Shown piece by piece: positions 37,101 through 48,552 of a DNA stretch of 64,000 nt. Source of the stretch: Ascidia mentula (lineage: Eukaryota > Chordata > Ascidiacea > Phlebobranchia > Ascidiidae); the NCBI GenBank assembly GCA_947561715.1, contig OX387203.1:2728001-2792000 (forward strand), in the 5' to 3' direction. The position numbers and the translations under genes were made by a program. The notes beneath the pieces are model-generated. The model saw only the letters and a list, made by a program, of their open reading frames with translations. It ran no database searches and was not told the DNA's origin. How positions within the stretch are numbered: the first letter of the stretch is position 1; every line of letters begins with the position of its first letter.

Positions 37101-39284
37101 TGTGCACGCTGCACGTTCACAATTCTGTATCGAACTCTGCAAAATTCCTTTAATACAACACCCGTTTTTGTGGGCATTTGATTTTCTAAATTTATTTAAT
37201 TTTGTTTTATAGTTCTTTCATAAGCGGAACATCAACTAGCCCTACAAGCTGTCAGAGCGACGGTAGTGCGTTTTTTTTAAAGTGCATTGACCAAGTCCTA
37301 ATGCCATAACTGTACCTTATGTGCGAAGCCTTATAACACCTTCCGCCAATACTACAGCGTTTTTCGCCGATGAAGTCCTGACCAATCAGCGGCATCCATT
37401 ACATAACCACGTGGTAAAGACAACGGGTCGAATCATGCACTCATCTAAGCGTCGGCCTTTTTGTCGCTTACGTCTCGGTAACCTCCTAACATTTTTATAC
37501 AACATTTATTTGAAAAAACCATATACAAAGTATATTTCAATTTCACCCGGCGTTAAAGCAGTTCAAGTATATTTCATACAATTTTATTCCAGAGATTTCA
37601 AAAGAAGTAAAATACGACTGCGCCAGTGTATGATCTTTATTTTTTAACAGAAATATTTAATTTCGCCTTTTGGCATCCTCAGTTTCTCAGTCTGAATGAA
37701 TAGCAATAAAAAATAAAAAACCCACAACAAAGCTCAACAGTAAGTCCACTTTAGGGACAGCCAAGAAAAAACAGAGGCGATATAAACGATTAAACATTTC
37801 CTGCGACAAACAGCACGCTGACAACCGCAAGTACACATATATTTCATACTAAGTACATTTCAATTTCACCCGTCGTTTCCACAATAATTTGGGGGTTTCG
37901 TACTGGAAGACGGCGAACACTGCAAAGCACTAAACGTAATACGAGTTCCAGTCTACTGACACCTACTGTAAATTTGTTTCAACTAGCAGCGGCGTTCATT
38001 GTTACATATGTCCAAGAACATTCGGTCACCGATTATAAATTAGATTTCCATTGAGTTTTCGGAGGCGCATAATGAACTCAAACACTGTATAAACTAAAAT
38101 AGTTATTAATCGATATTCATTGATGGAAATAAAGATGGTCAGTAACTTGCTCAACGAAATATTGCAAAAATTTTTTCCGGCATTCGTACACTTTCGGAAA
38201 ATATAAGAAAATTACCAAGTCGCTTTGAAGTTTGGAAACAAGTTTGAAAAACACCTAATTAGAAACTCCATGCGGGATTCAGCAAATCTTGTGTTTCATA
38301 CCAACGTTCGAACCGCGCGTTTTCAGTACACGAGACTCATAGCCACATGCTGCATGGTGTTTATTCAGTCCGGCGCCTATGTCCCGACGAAATTACATAC
38401 AGGTGCATAGATTGCAACTCAGCACCCCGTCACACCTGTTTTACTACCTTTCAACAACCTACAGCGGTGTAACTCCGAAAACAGCGTTTGTTTCAAGTGC
38501 ACTTGCAAAGCAATCGTACAGCACGTTGGGTACCACAGTACTTTACATGGGAACAGGGTAAGGGACGCGGAGGCGCTGTGAGTGGCCGGGTATGTAGCAA
38601 CAGGTGGCAATGACTTGTGATAACAACACGCTAGTTAACACAACACAGGCGCACGTCAGACACGCGCATTAGAATAACATTTGTCTTCGTGGAATTTGGA
38701 ACAAGGGGTTTTTGGTCACATAATGTAAAGGTTTAGGGATGGTTGGGTGCAAACGTATATCGTATAGAGTAAAATGATAAGAAACCACCTGGATTTTGTC
38801 CCAAAAATCTTAATGCCCATTTCCTATGAACCTTACAACAAAATGTTGAGAAAAAAACTAAATCCAAGTCTTGCCCTTGCAGCAGAAGCGTTTTTGAAAA
38901 AGTACCTAACATCAACGACATTTTCCTACTAAACAACTCTTATGCCACTACTCAAGTAACAAAGGACAGTTAAGAAGGTAACTGGTGGAAAGCCTTATAA
39001 AACCGCAGTACCCAACTAAAATAAGCCTTGATAAGTGGCGGGCTTTTGTATAGATTTATATCTTTTAGTTGTACTTTTATACTCGCTTTTATGTGGGATG
39101 ACATGGGTGGGAATGCTACACGCGTTTTTGAATGGTAGCCTGTGCTTTTCCATTCATGCATCGTAAATTCCAAAAGCTTATCAACCTGTGATCACATTAC
39201 TTGATTTTTTTGCCACGTTGATCACTCTTATGCCATTTCACATGCTTTTAAATTTACGCGACTATGAAGCGTACTGTTATTAAA

Positions 39285-39480
39285 TTTTTTGTTAATTTTG
39301 CCACACTGGGATTCGAACCCTCGTTATCCTGAGTACGACTGCAAATTAATTAATGGTTAATGGTAACCGACTAACGTCATGCAGCGCGGTGTCAGGAATA
39401 CTTACCCACAGTGAAACGCCACCTGGTGAGTAAGTGTTTTGTAAAAGCTTTGTTACCCGATGGCGCTAGTGCGACTGTAA
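39285..39480 (-). repeat. tRNA-derived SINE-like repeat
   Basis: On the minus strand the Pol III B box ggttcgaatcc is perfect (39319-39309). Upstream sequence is tRNA-like but the A box is not clear. A shorter decayed relative lies at 9563-9594. Ends were not determined; coordinates are approximate. Confidence 0.4.
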
Positions 39481-42400
39481 AGTGCGACTGTTTCACTCCA
39501 ACAGTTGCATCATGCTCAAAAAAATTCAAAATAAAAAAGTGCCAATGTCCTATTTCACATTGCCTGAACTTAACTGTCGAAGAGTAAATAAATATCTTTC
39601 TGTGCTTTGTTTAGCGAAAATGGTTACCACATAGCCTTGCCAAGCATTTGTTTCCACAAGAAAACAAATTACGGAATTATTCATGTTTAATGGGTTTACA
39701 TTGACAATACGAAAGTTAAACAAATCGTAGTAGTGAATCGTACATGCAAATGTTGCCGTGTTTGTAGTACGCACAACTCCACTGTTTGTGATTTTACATT
39801 CCCACGTCATTCGATGCTAGAATGAGGGCCATTTGCCAACGTGTTCTAATCCAAACACATAGGCCTTGTCTGGACATAGTTCGATCAAGTGGATTGATAT
39901 TCATAGACTACTCTAGACGAAAATGTGGAAAGCAGACATGGAGGCAAAGTGATTACATGGTCATGTAATGTTCAGAAACACAGGTATTTACAAACGAATC
40001 AACTCCTTAACATTAAAATGTCTTTAATATTTGAGATTGTGGGAAACGTTTTATCTTTCTTTCACCGTTTTATGAAAAATAATGGCGGGTTCTATGATGT
40101 TGGTTTAGTGAGATTGTTCAAAGAAAACGTTATAATCAAACCTTCTGGGTTTATTAAAGTCTCAGACATGACGAAGAAAAATCTTGTGATAACAGCAACA
40201 AAATTTACGCCAAAATCCTAACGATACTTGCAACAAAAAAACGTATTTAGGTTTACGAAGTAGTTTTTTGGGGCGAAATACAAGGGTTTGTTTTGATTTT
40301 AGCAATTGCCTCTGCTCGGTGATTGGATTAAAAAGAATAATAGTGCGTTCCCTTACGGCCGATCTATTTTGATACTTTGTACAGTAGGTGGCACCACACA
40401 TGCATAGAGAACACGGCATTTTTGGACAAGGTTAATTCATGGTTTTAGTCGACCTTGAAGTTCTCGTAATGGGTGATATGCATTTTATTTACTTTACAGC
40501 TTCGAAACGCCTTGGAATAATAAACCTAGAAAAACATATTTTGCGGCTGTGAACGTTTATTATGCCACTTATGTTCGTCTGCGTTAAATCCAAAACATAT
40601 TTTCGATATAAATAGCGTAAAATTAAAGCAAATTTTTGCAAAATTTCTGAAGAATTTTTTTTTATTTACGGCGTAGTGAGTATCTTCGAGAACAAAGAGA
40701 CATTGCATGCACGAAAATATTCTGCAAACCATTCATCTCTAGCTGCAGTCAAGGTTGAAAGGAGTTTCACAATTTGAAGTATAGGGGCGTTTTTTACAGT
40801 CAGTTAATTACGGAAGACAGCTACTGGCGGATTGCCATTCATTTTCTGCTGCCGAGAAGCGCGCGGCAGCGGCATATTTTCTCGCTGCTCAAATGTTGAC
40901 AACAATGCTTATTTGCAATGATGTTTAGTTAAAACTGTTGTGTTGTTATTACTTCTTGCAGCACGTGCGTCGTGGAAGGTGTTGTGTTTTATGCTAAAGT
41001 TTGGTCGGCAATTCCCCCTTTTTCCTTAATGTTTTTTTTTCTCAAACTGATTGACACTGTTCCCCCATTTGACAAACCCTAGGCAGGAAACACAACAACA
41101 CACAAAGTGGTGGAAGTCAGCATCATATCAAAGTGTATTTTGTACAAACAAAAATCCGACTCTTCCCCCAAATTCAGTTCAAACTCTATGCAAATATCGT
41201 AGTTGTTGGTAAAAACCCGCACAATGCTGGGAACTCTTTCCGGCTCCTTTCACACGGCGTCTCTCACCAGAATATCTTTCTTGCAGCGAAGACAGCGGAC
41301 ATTCTTTCATCCGGGGGGCCTCTAAATGTTGGTTAAATGCTCGGAATGTTTCGCACGGATATTAATGAGTTTCGGTGGGCGATTACCTGCGCTCTGAAAG
41401 GACTGTTTGAATGTCCTGGCGCACAATCACCATTTCTTTATAACTGCAACATCCTGTTTTGCGCTAGGCGCGGCAATAGTTTTTGGCCGTTTTATTATCC
41501 GACGTATACATTACAGCAAATTGTAAACAAGAAAGAGGTTACAATATTACAATATTAAACTTTCATTTAATCGAGTGTCAGTGTACCTCGATGTCAGCAT
41601 GTGTTCCATTTCGGTTGCAACAGGTAGAGTCTTTCCTGGGATGCTATACGTAAACACTCCAATAACCTTAGCAGTACTATAAGCAACAACGACGAATACT
41701 GACCATAATATTTCAAATATCCAGTAACGCGCCACTTGATGCAGAGACACGTGTTTATACTTAGATCTATCGATGACGTCATTTTTCGGTCTTTCTAGTC
41801 AACTGGTCCAGGGCGCGGACCCCTTTTTTTCAAAAGCGTGACCCGATTTGTTTAAATGTGCCAAGTGAAGGACCCGAAATAACAGATGTTTTACGCTCAG
41901 TGTTGCGTGCCCCTGGTTTTGCGGCAGCAAATTAACTTAGTAAAAACAGAAACAACCGGAAACGAAAGGCATTCAAATGCAACCAAAGATATCACCCTTG
42001 TAACATTTGTGATAGACGACGCATGCTTTGTTCCGATAGCGATTCGAAATCACCAAAGCTGTTACGAAGCGAACTGAAGCCAACGTATGGATTTTTGTAC
42101 AGCATACCTCATATTGAATGGTTGGCTTGGTTTTACCCGAATTCTTGCCCATGGTAACTCCGTGAACCGTTATTGTTTAAACGCGTTGGTAATTTAATGC
42201 TCCACTGGTAATACTACGCCATGTAATACCACAAAACAGAAATACGTTGCAGAGAAGGATAAAATGATTGCACCTGATTTTGGTCACGCACGAGTTGCAG
42301 GACAAAAACTGCACTAAAAACGACACATGGGGAAAAAAGGTGCAATGAACTTTAACCTGTCAGTGCCGATTTTTTCGGCAGGGTTTTTGGTACCACAGAC

Positions 42401-43386
42401 AAAAAAAACACCCAGGAATTCGTGCACGTGTTGCGCTATTGTTTTACCTGAGCTTGGATCTCTGGCGCCTTGCGATGACTTGCACTTTTCTCATTCCCCG
42501 TCTCGCGAAACGTGCGGGTGTGGGAGGTACAAGGCATGGGGTAAATGCCCTCGACACGCACGTTAGTTCGCGGTTTGCGGTCAGCTGTTAGCTTTGTTAG
42601 AAACATACGCCTGCTCGGGTTAAAGGCGATGAACGTCTGGCATGTACTATGGCATGGGGCTTTCAAAATGATGGTTATGGGGGTTTAAACACATAATTAT
42701 GCAAATTGGCTTTCCCGCGAAGACGACCAGTTTTTCTGTTAGGCCACGCTCCAAAAGCACTGTGTCCAACTCGCAATTTATGATGAGTGTAATATGATAC
42801 TAGCCCTGATATACTGCTGCGGCTAAACAAGTCGTTTTGAGGCAGTTGGTCACCATTTTGTTGGCAACTACCGAGAATGTCCCTCGTGTTTGACTATTGT
42901 ATTTACAGTGACCATTAATTATTGATTTAACTCTTGGCGAAAGATTTGCTATGGTACAAAATGTTTGATGTTAAAACACAAAATTGACAAAAAGTGTGTT
43001 GACATCGTTTATTTGCACATTAAATTCACATCGCTAACTTTTTGCCATAAAATATTACATACGACCATGTAGAACAAAAAAAATCAATTCGGTTTTCTGC
43101 GATTAATTTTATAAACAAAGTTACTTCTGCTAAATGGGTTAAATTCCATGCGAGCCTTTTATTGACATATAAAAGCGATATCGTACATCTCAGACGAAGC
43201 AAAACGCGTATACGTCCGTTCAAAAAACACAAATCATTTGATTTAGGCAAGGGTTTTTTCATATCCACCTGATAAACAATGCATAAAAATTTGTTTTTTA
43301 CAACAGTAATAAATTAAATGCAATCATATGTTGGCGGTGCACTGTGAAGCAAAATGGTAGACGACGTTCAAATGTAGAGAAAATAA

Positions 43387-43406
43387 CAAACAAACAAACA
43401 AACAAA
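43387..43406. repeat. (CAAA)n microsatellite
   Basis: Five perfect CAAA units just past the stop codon of the first cysteine-rich peptide gene, so probably inside its 3' UTR. Confidence 0.8.
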
Positions 43407-43453
43407 ATTCAAACATCATTATATAAGGTCGATTTTGGTCGGTGTCTTTGAAG

Positions 43454-44993
43454 TTAGAACGGGTTAATTCCGCAGTAGTGGTAATGGCAGTATAGGCAGA
43501 GATCTGAAAAACAAATTAAAATGATTCAGTATACACCTGATTGACTTCCACCACAAAAAATTTAACAATGATTCAAATGTTATGCTGCCGAAGCATCTGC
43601 GGAATTCGTTACATCACCCTTCGGAATGCAAATAAAGACATTATCTAATAGTTGGAAATACAGGGATGTGTTTCGAAACTACGTCAGAAATAATTTGGAG
43701 CATTTCAAAATGATTAGGACGCACAGCAATTTTTTCCATTCCAAATAAGTGCCAAAAACTGTTTCTTCGTGTGAATATACAGTACATAAAAAATGATTCT
43801 ATGTGTCACTAGCCATAATAACTGAATGATAAACCACGAAGAATTTTTTTAGTCAGAAATACTCATTTTTAACAAGGAATCTACATGCTTCCTTCGAATA
43901 ATACGCTTTTGCATTTTCGTTTTCATCGGAGCAAAGTTATTTTTTTGATAATAGGCATATCATGTCAAATATTACAGCTGTAACTGAATGTTTTCCTTAC
44001 CTGTTCGTCTGACAAGGCTGCAGTTGGCCACCCAGCACATTTTTCTTTTGTTGCAAAGATTTCTGAAAAATTCCTGATCGTTCGGAGATTCCCGTTTGGA
44101 GCGGTTGTGGATTTCAGCGGCTTCGAAATGTTTTCCATTGTCTTTATAAACCTACTCAAACGAATACATAATAAAATACATACCTAAAATCAGATGAAAT
44201 ACATAATAGTGAAATGCTATATTGCTCATAGCTGTTGTTTTGTATGATTTCTAATTTCGGGAAAACGATTGAGACTTTAGGGTGTGCGAAATGTTATCAA
44301 ATTTTGTCCCAAGAAAATGTATTGTTACTGTGCATTGCTTTGGAAACTAGAACACAGAAAGGCACATACGAGAAGAAACGCAAATATTTGCAATCACAAA
44401 TATTTTGTTGCTTGGAGTTTTAGAATAAAACCTTTTCAGAAAGAGAGAATGATTTGAATGGATTTACTTACTTTTCCTTGGGGCGTTCCAATTCCTTGTG
44501 CATTTTCTTGCTCTGTTATAACAAAAATACATAACTATGAAAATAAATTGCTGTTATTTGGGATAATATGAAATATAAACATGACCAGCTCCAGTGGCCC
44601 CTAAACGCCACAATGTTATATTTTTCAGAGTTTTTCATGGATATAAACTGATATTGTTAAGCTGCTTCAGAAAACCATGTTGGTGTACAATTTTAGCATT
44701 TATAAACATTCGTTTTATGTAGCAAATAGGCCGCATGCTGTCGAAGCTCAACAAAAAAAAGCTGTTACACTGATTTTGTCAATATTGGGACTTTGTTGCA
44801 AAATAAATTTGTCCTTTCAAGAAAGAGCATGATCTGTTTTGTGTGAAACATGTAAAATTGGTACAGTACTTTTAACGAAGATTACCAATGAAATTTCACC
44901 TTGCAAAGGGTGGTTGATGTTTCTTCCACGGCAGCAGTAAAAATTCATAATAATCAGACTGATGAAAACCACCACTGCATAATTGTGCGACAT
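43454..44993 (-). CDS. Secreted six-cysteine peptide precursor, paralog 1
   Basis: Exons 44993-44900, 44512-44472, 44151-44001, 43503-43454 (GT-AG, phases 1, 0, 1) give 111 aa. Exon 1 is a signal peptide (MSHNYAVVVFISLIIMNFY). Exon 2 is a short Gln/Gly spacer. Exon 3 contains the dibasic site HNRSKR followed by NLCNKRKMCWVANC. Exon 4 encodes LCLYCHYHYCGINPF and the stop. The predicted mature part after SKR is 46 residues with cysteines C-x5-C-x4-C-x8-C-x2-C-x4-C. Unlike its paralogs it is only mildly basic because of several acidic residues near its start. The family is not recognised. Expected route: ER, furin/proprotein convertase cleavage, secretion with three disulfides. A defence or signalling role is a guess. 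Confidence 0.85.
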
Positions 44994-47660
44994 TGTTGGT
45001 TGTGAAGTTCCTCGAATTATTTTTTACCTAAACAAAATCGACATGTTAGCAGGGACACATTATTACAGCACTTCAAAGCACAAACAAAAATAAGTAAAAT
45101 CAAACTGTCCAAAAAGTTTCTTCTTTTACTGTGAAATCGCCCCAGACAAGACGACTTTAACGTAGCCCGCAATACTATAAAAATAATGCAGAACCCAGTT
45201 TACGAAGATGTTCCAGAGGAAAACAGTCACAGCAAAAAATGGCATTAACTGTTGTGGACCACATCATAACGCACACAGTAATTTTAATGAAGTAGTTCTT
45301 CACAACTTAAACCACCCGCGTTCGGATGACCTTACAGGGTGTATAACCCAGTCTCTTGACACTTTTGATTATAGTCAACACTTTCTGATACAACCAAGGC
45401 TTAAGTTCGGCCTATTTATACCTGCTGATGATGAAACAGCGGACACGTGCAACGCGTTAGGGACCCAAGGTGAAATCGGGCTTTGCCACGTGGCTGGGAC
45501 ACGGCGGAAAGTTTTTCTGGTATTTCCGCCATGCAGGTGGGCAAGTTGATTTGAAACTTGTTTCCATTCCTTAGTGAAATCACGATGACGTGATTCCCGC
45601 ATATGAGGATCTTCCTTTCACTGTTGATTAGTCGCATTATGATGCAACAAAGCGGAAGATTTTCAGATTTCTACTCCAGCGGCTGTGGGCGCGTGACGTG
45701 GTGCGCATCACATCACCTTCCAAACTATGTTCAATGTCATCACTTCAGGATAACGTTGGGTGCAATTGGATGACCTTGGGAGCGCCTATTTGGTCATGTA
45801 TATAACGCGACTCCCAGCACATGGCCATTGTCCAATGCTCACGTCGGGGGATCTCCCTGCTGACGCCGTGACACCTTTTATGAAGAGGGGTTTTGTATAA
45901 AATAGGGGCTCTGAAAAGTAATCTTGGCCATAATAAATGCCTTAATTGGTAAATGTGTTGCATTTTGAGTTGGCAACCCCTTAAAAGCCGTCGTCAAGGC
46001 GTTTGCAAGTCATTTGTTTGTCTCGTGGTTGAAGGCAAGGTGGTTTTCCACAATTAGAGGGCCCGTATTTGAAGCATATCACAGACAGGTTTGTTGCCCT
46101 TGGCGGGTACTTTCCTACCTTCCAATTTTAGAAACGCGCTGGGCATAAAATTTCGTGTTAACGTGTGTTGCTTATTTACATGCAAGAGTTTGTTGGAGCC
46201 TAAGTATCGCCACGTTACGATATTTTGATCAAAACGTAACACAGAGGGAAACAGGAACTGCTATTCTAGGACAGCATAAAGGGTAGTGCAAGGATTGCTT
46301 TTATAAATTAATCTCAATATAGACAAGAGGAAACTATACTTGTGTTCCCCCTGTTTTGAGTTTCTTGGTTAGATTTTATGTAAAAGTGATCTGACTGAAG
46401 TGATTCTATCATAGGTCGTGAAATAATACAGACCAAAATAAACAGGTCGCTTCATTTAGGGCAATATGGACATTTCCTTGTAACTAAAATAAAATTGGGG
46501 AGAGTTTTGTTGGCTATTTCATGCAAGAAGTGCGATTTGTGATGGGAAATAATTAATCCAACCGTTTTGTTATGTTTCATGTTAACTTTTGTTACAATGC
46601 TGCGCAACCAACCAATCTTTTTTTTTTGCTGCGCAACCAATCTTTTTTTGGTTTAGTTCCTGGCTGTTAGAATTAGAAAACGCACATAATTTGTCAAAAA
46701 TAGTCCTGAAAAACTTGCTCATTGACTTGATTGATAGCTGTTCTAAAAACTATTCGTTTTAATGCTATACATGTTTTTACACCAATTCCAGTAGACGGGT
46801 GCATAATGTTGCCCTGTTGGTTTTCCGAGATTCGATGTATGCAAGCATCTACGTTTACAAGTAACTTACATCAGGTCAATCGTATCTCATTGACCAAGGT
46901 TTCCATAAATGCGATTCACAGAAAGTTATATTTCCGCATAAATTTCTATGTGTATGACGTTTGGTAAATTTGGTAAGTATTGATGTCCAAGTTTTTGTAT
47001 CTGCGCAACAACACACTTGTGTCCATTTGTAAATTCCGCGGCAGAGTTTATCATCATATAAAAACTGTCAGGTTTATTACAACTGGCAGAAGGCTGACCT
47101 TTGATGGTGTTGTTCACGAAAGCAGCCACCGCAACTAGTCTCCTTTTCGCCACAGAGAAACGGTCTTGTGCGGTCGTCTGGCGGGTGTTTACCCTCGCCA
47201 AGCTTGAACCCTTCACAATGGGTTAAAAATTGCATTTGTTAAGCCCAGGTCGTGGCCTTTTGTGGTTGACAGCTCAAGTACTTTTGCTTAACAAAAAATG
47301 CCTGACACCCAGTTCTTCAAAAATCGCCAAAAAATGTTGTAATTGTAGCAATATTAAAATAAATTGAAATGGATCTTGCCGTCTAGTTTACAGTTTATTG
47401 TAGGGGAAAAACTTGTTTTCACCAGCGGAAAATGACCATAAAATCATGGTCGCTGGAATAATGTAATAGTTGTATAATTACAGCCACTACCACGTGAATG
47501 AAGATGTGCAGAAATACAATTTGAGCCCTGTTTGTTCTTTCAAAAATCACAACAAAAATCAACTGCATCCTTGTTTATTTAAAGAAAATGACGACAGAAT
47601 AAAGAAATTATTTACACATAGGTTCTCGTGGGGACGACCACTGGGAAAGGGAGATGTGCT
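44994..47660. other. Spacer between peptide genes 1 and 2
   Basis: Promoter of paralog 1 and the 3' side of paralog 2. At 45424-45460 (+) is a CTGATGA-containing stretch resembling other decayed copies in the window. A 96-codon minus frame at 46926-47216 has no family match I can name and lacks a clear exon partner. No further peptide gene was found. Confidence 0.4.
47574..47579 (-). terminator. Polyadenylation signal of peptide gene 2
   Basis: AATAAA on the minus strand 82 bases after the stop codon of the gene ending at 47661. Confidence 0.5.
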
Positions 47661-48552
47661 TTACAATATGTTCAATCCACAGGAGAAGTAATGGCAACGA
47701 AAGCATAATTTCGTATCTGCAAAAGTAAGCAACTTTTGTATCTTTGCATGTACAAGTATGTTCTGTTGCAGCAAACAAACTTTAAACAACGATATATCTT
47801 TTGTTTATGTTAAATTAAACAACGTTTGATCAACTCTAAAAAACTTCGGTTTGCGGAGAAATAACTTATTTGGACCTGAACCGAAACTGGTGTTTACTAA
47901 CATTGTTTGTTTCTTAGTCCGGCACAGGAGTGGAAACGACAGAAGATCCTCTGGCAAAGGGAGTGAAACTTTTTCTTTTTGTGGCTGGATCGGCGCAGGC
48001 GGTGCTTGGGCTCATCATCGTGCAACTGCTAAAACCCAATCAAATAGAACGTGAGGTCAAATTTTTTAATCATTAAATTTTTTTTTACAGAAAACACATC
48101 TTTCATTACGCCTCTATATATTATATCGAGCACTCCAAACCGACACATTTCCTGTTTTCCAATTTACGGCAAAGTAAAATGTATTAATTAACATTTTTTA
48201 CACATATTTACAATAAGTCTCCAATTTTTCCATGGCCAAATGCTAATATACATAGATAGATGTACATAGATAGATATAGCGATACATAGAACACGTATTA
48301 TGGACGAAAGCTTTATGTTATCGCACACGCACCTGCAATTTGTTTGGCACCGCGCGAGTCTGTTCCATCAAAGCCTGGCCAGAATGAGGCTTGACCGCAC
48401 TTACGGCTGCACCTGGTGCAAAAAATACGATACAAATGGTTGGATAGTTAGCGTTGTCATTGAAAGTGCTCACCTGTATCCACCTCATTTCCTGCGGATA
48501 AGACGATCGCAAATAGGACGAAAAACACACATATTTTCAACACAAAGATCAT
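47661..48552 (-). CDS. Secreted six-cysteine peptide precursor, paralog 2
   Basis: Exons 48552-48474, 48412-48333, 48028-47902, 47716-47661 (phases 1, 0, 1) give 113 aa. Signal peptide begins MIFVLKICVFFVLFAIVLSA. Exon 2 is a neutral spacer. Exon 3 carries the cleavage site HRLRR, a KKKK run and FHSLCQRIFCRFHSC. Exon 4 encodes KLCFRCHYFSCGLNIL. The predicted 47-residue mature peptide has the pattern C-x4-C-x4-C-x11-C-x2-C-x4-C, ten Lys/Arg and no Asp/Glu, so it is strongly cationic. The exon 3 donor is GTTAGT, weaker than the others, but the frame and the homology of exon 4 with the other genes support it. Strong basic charge plus three predicted disulfides resembles defensin-like peptides in character only; the spacing matches no class I can name. 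Confidence 0.85.
48252..48290. repeat. GATA-type microsatellite
   Basis: Imperfect repeats of catagatagatgtacatagat type in the intron of peptide gene 2. Confidence 0.6.

Larger units (their letters stand above)
30684..43453. other. Gene-poor region
   Basis: Nearly 13 kb in which I can support no gene. It contains a SINE-like repeat (39285-39480), a duplicated CCAAT-type segment (33450-33482 and 33832-33866), an ACC/ATC microsatellite, and a CpG-richer patch at about 35450-36600 with open frames on several frames at once, which suggests composition rather than coding. A 66-codon minus frame at 32487-32687 could be a first exon but no partner exon was found. Confidence 0.45.

Noticed and set aside
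46926-47216. 96-codon minus-strand frame with two cysteines
   Set aside because: Considered as a cystatin-like or peptide-family exon; motif order does not fit either.
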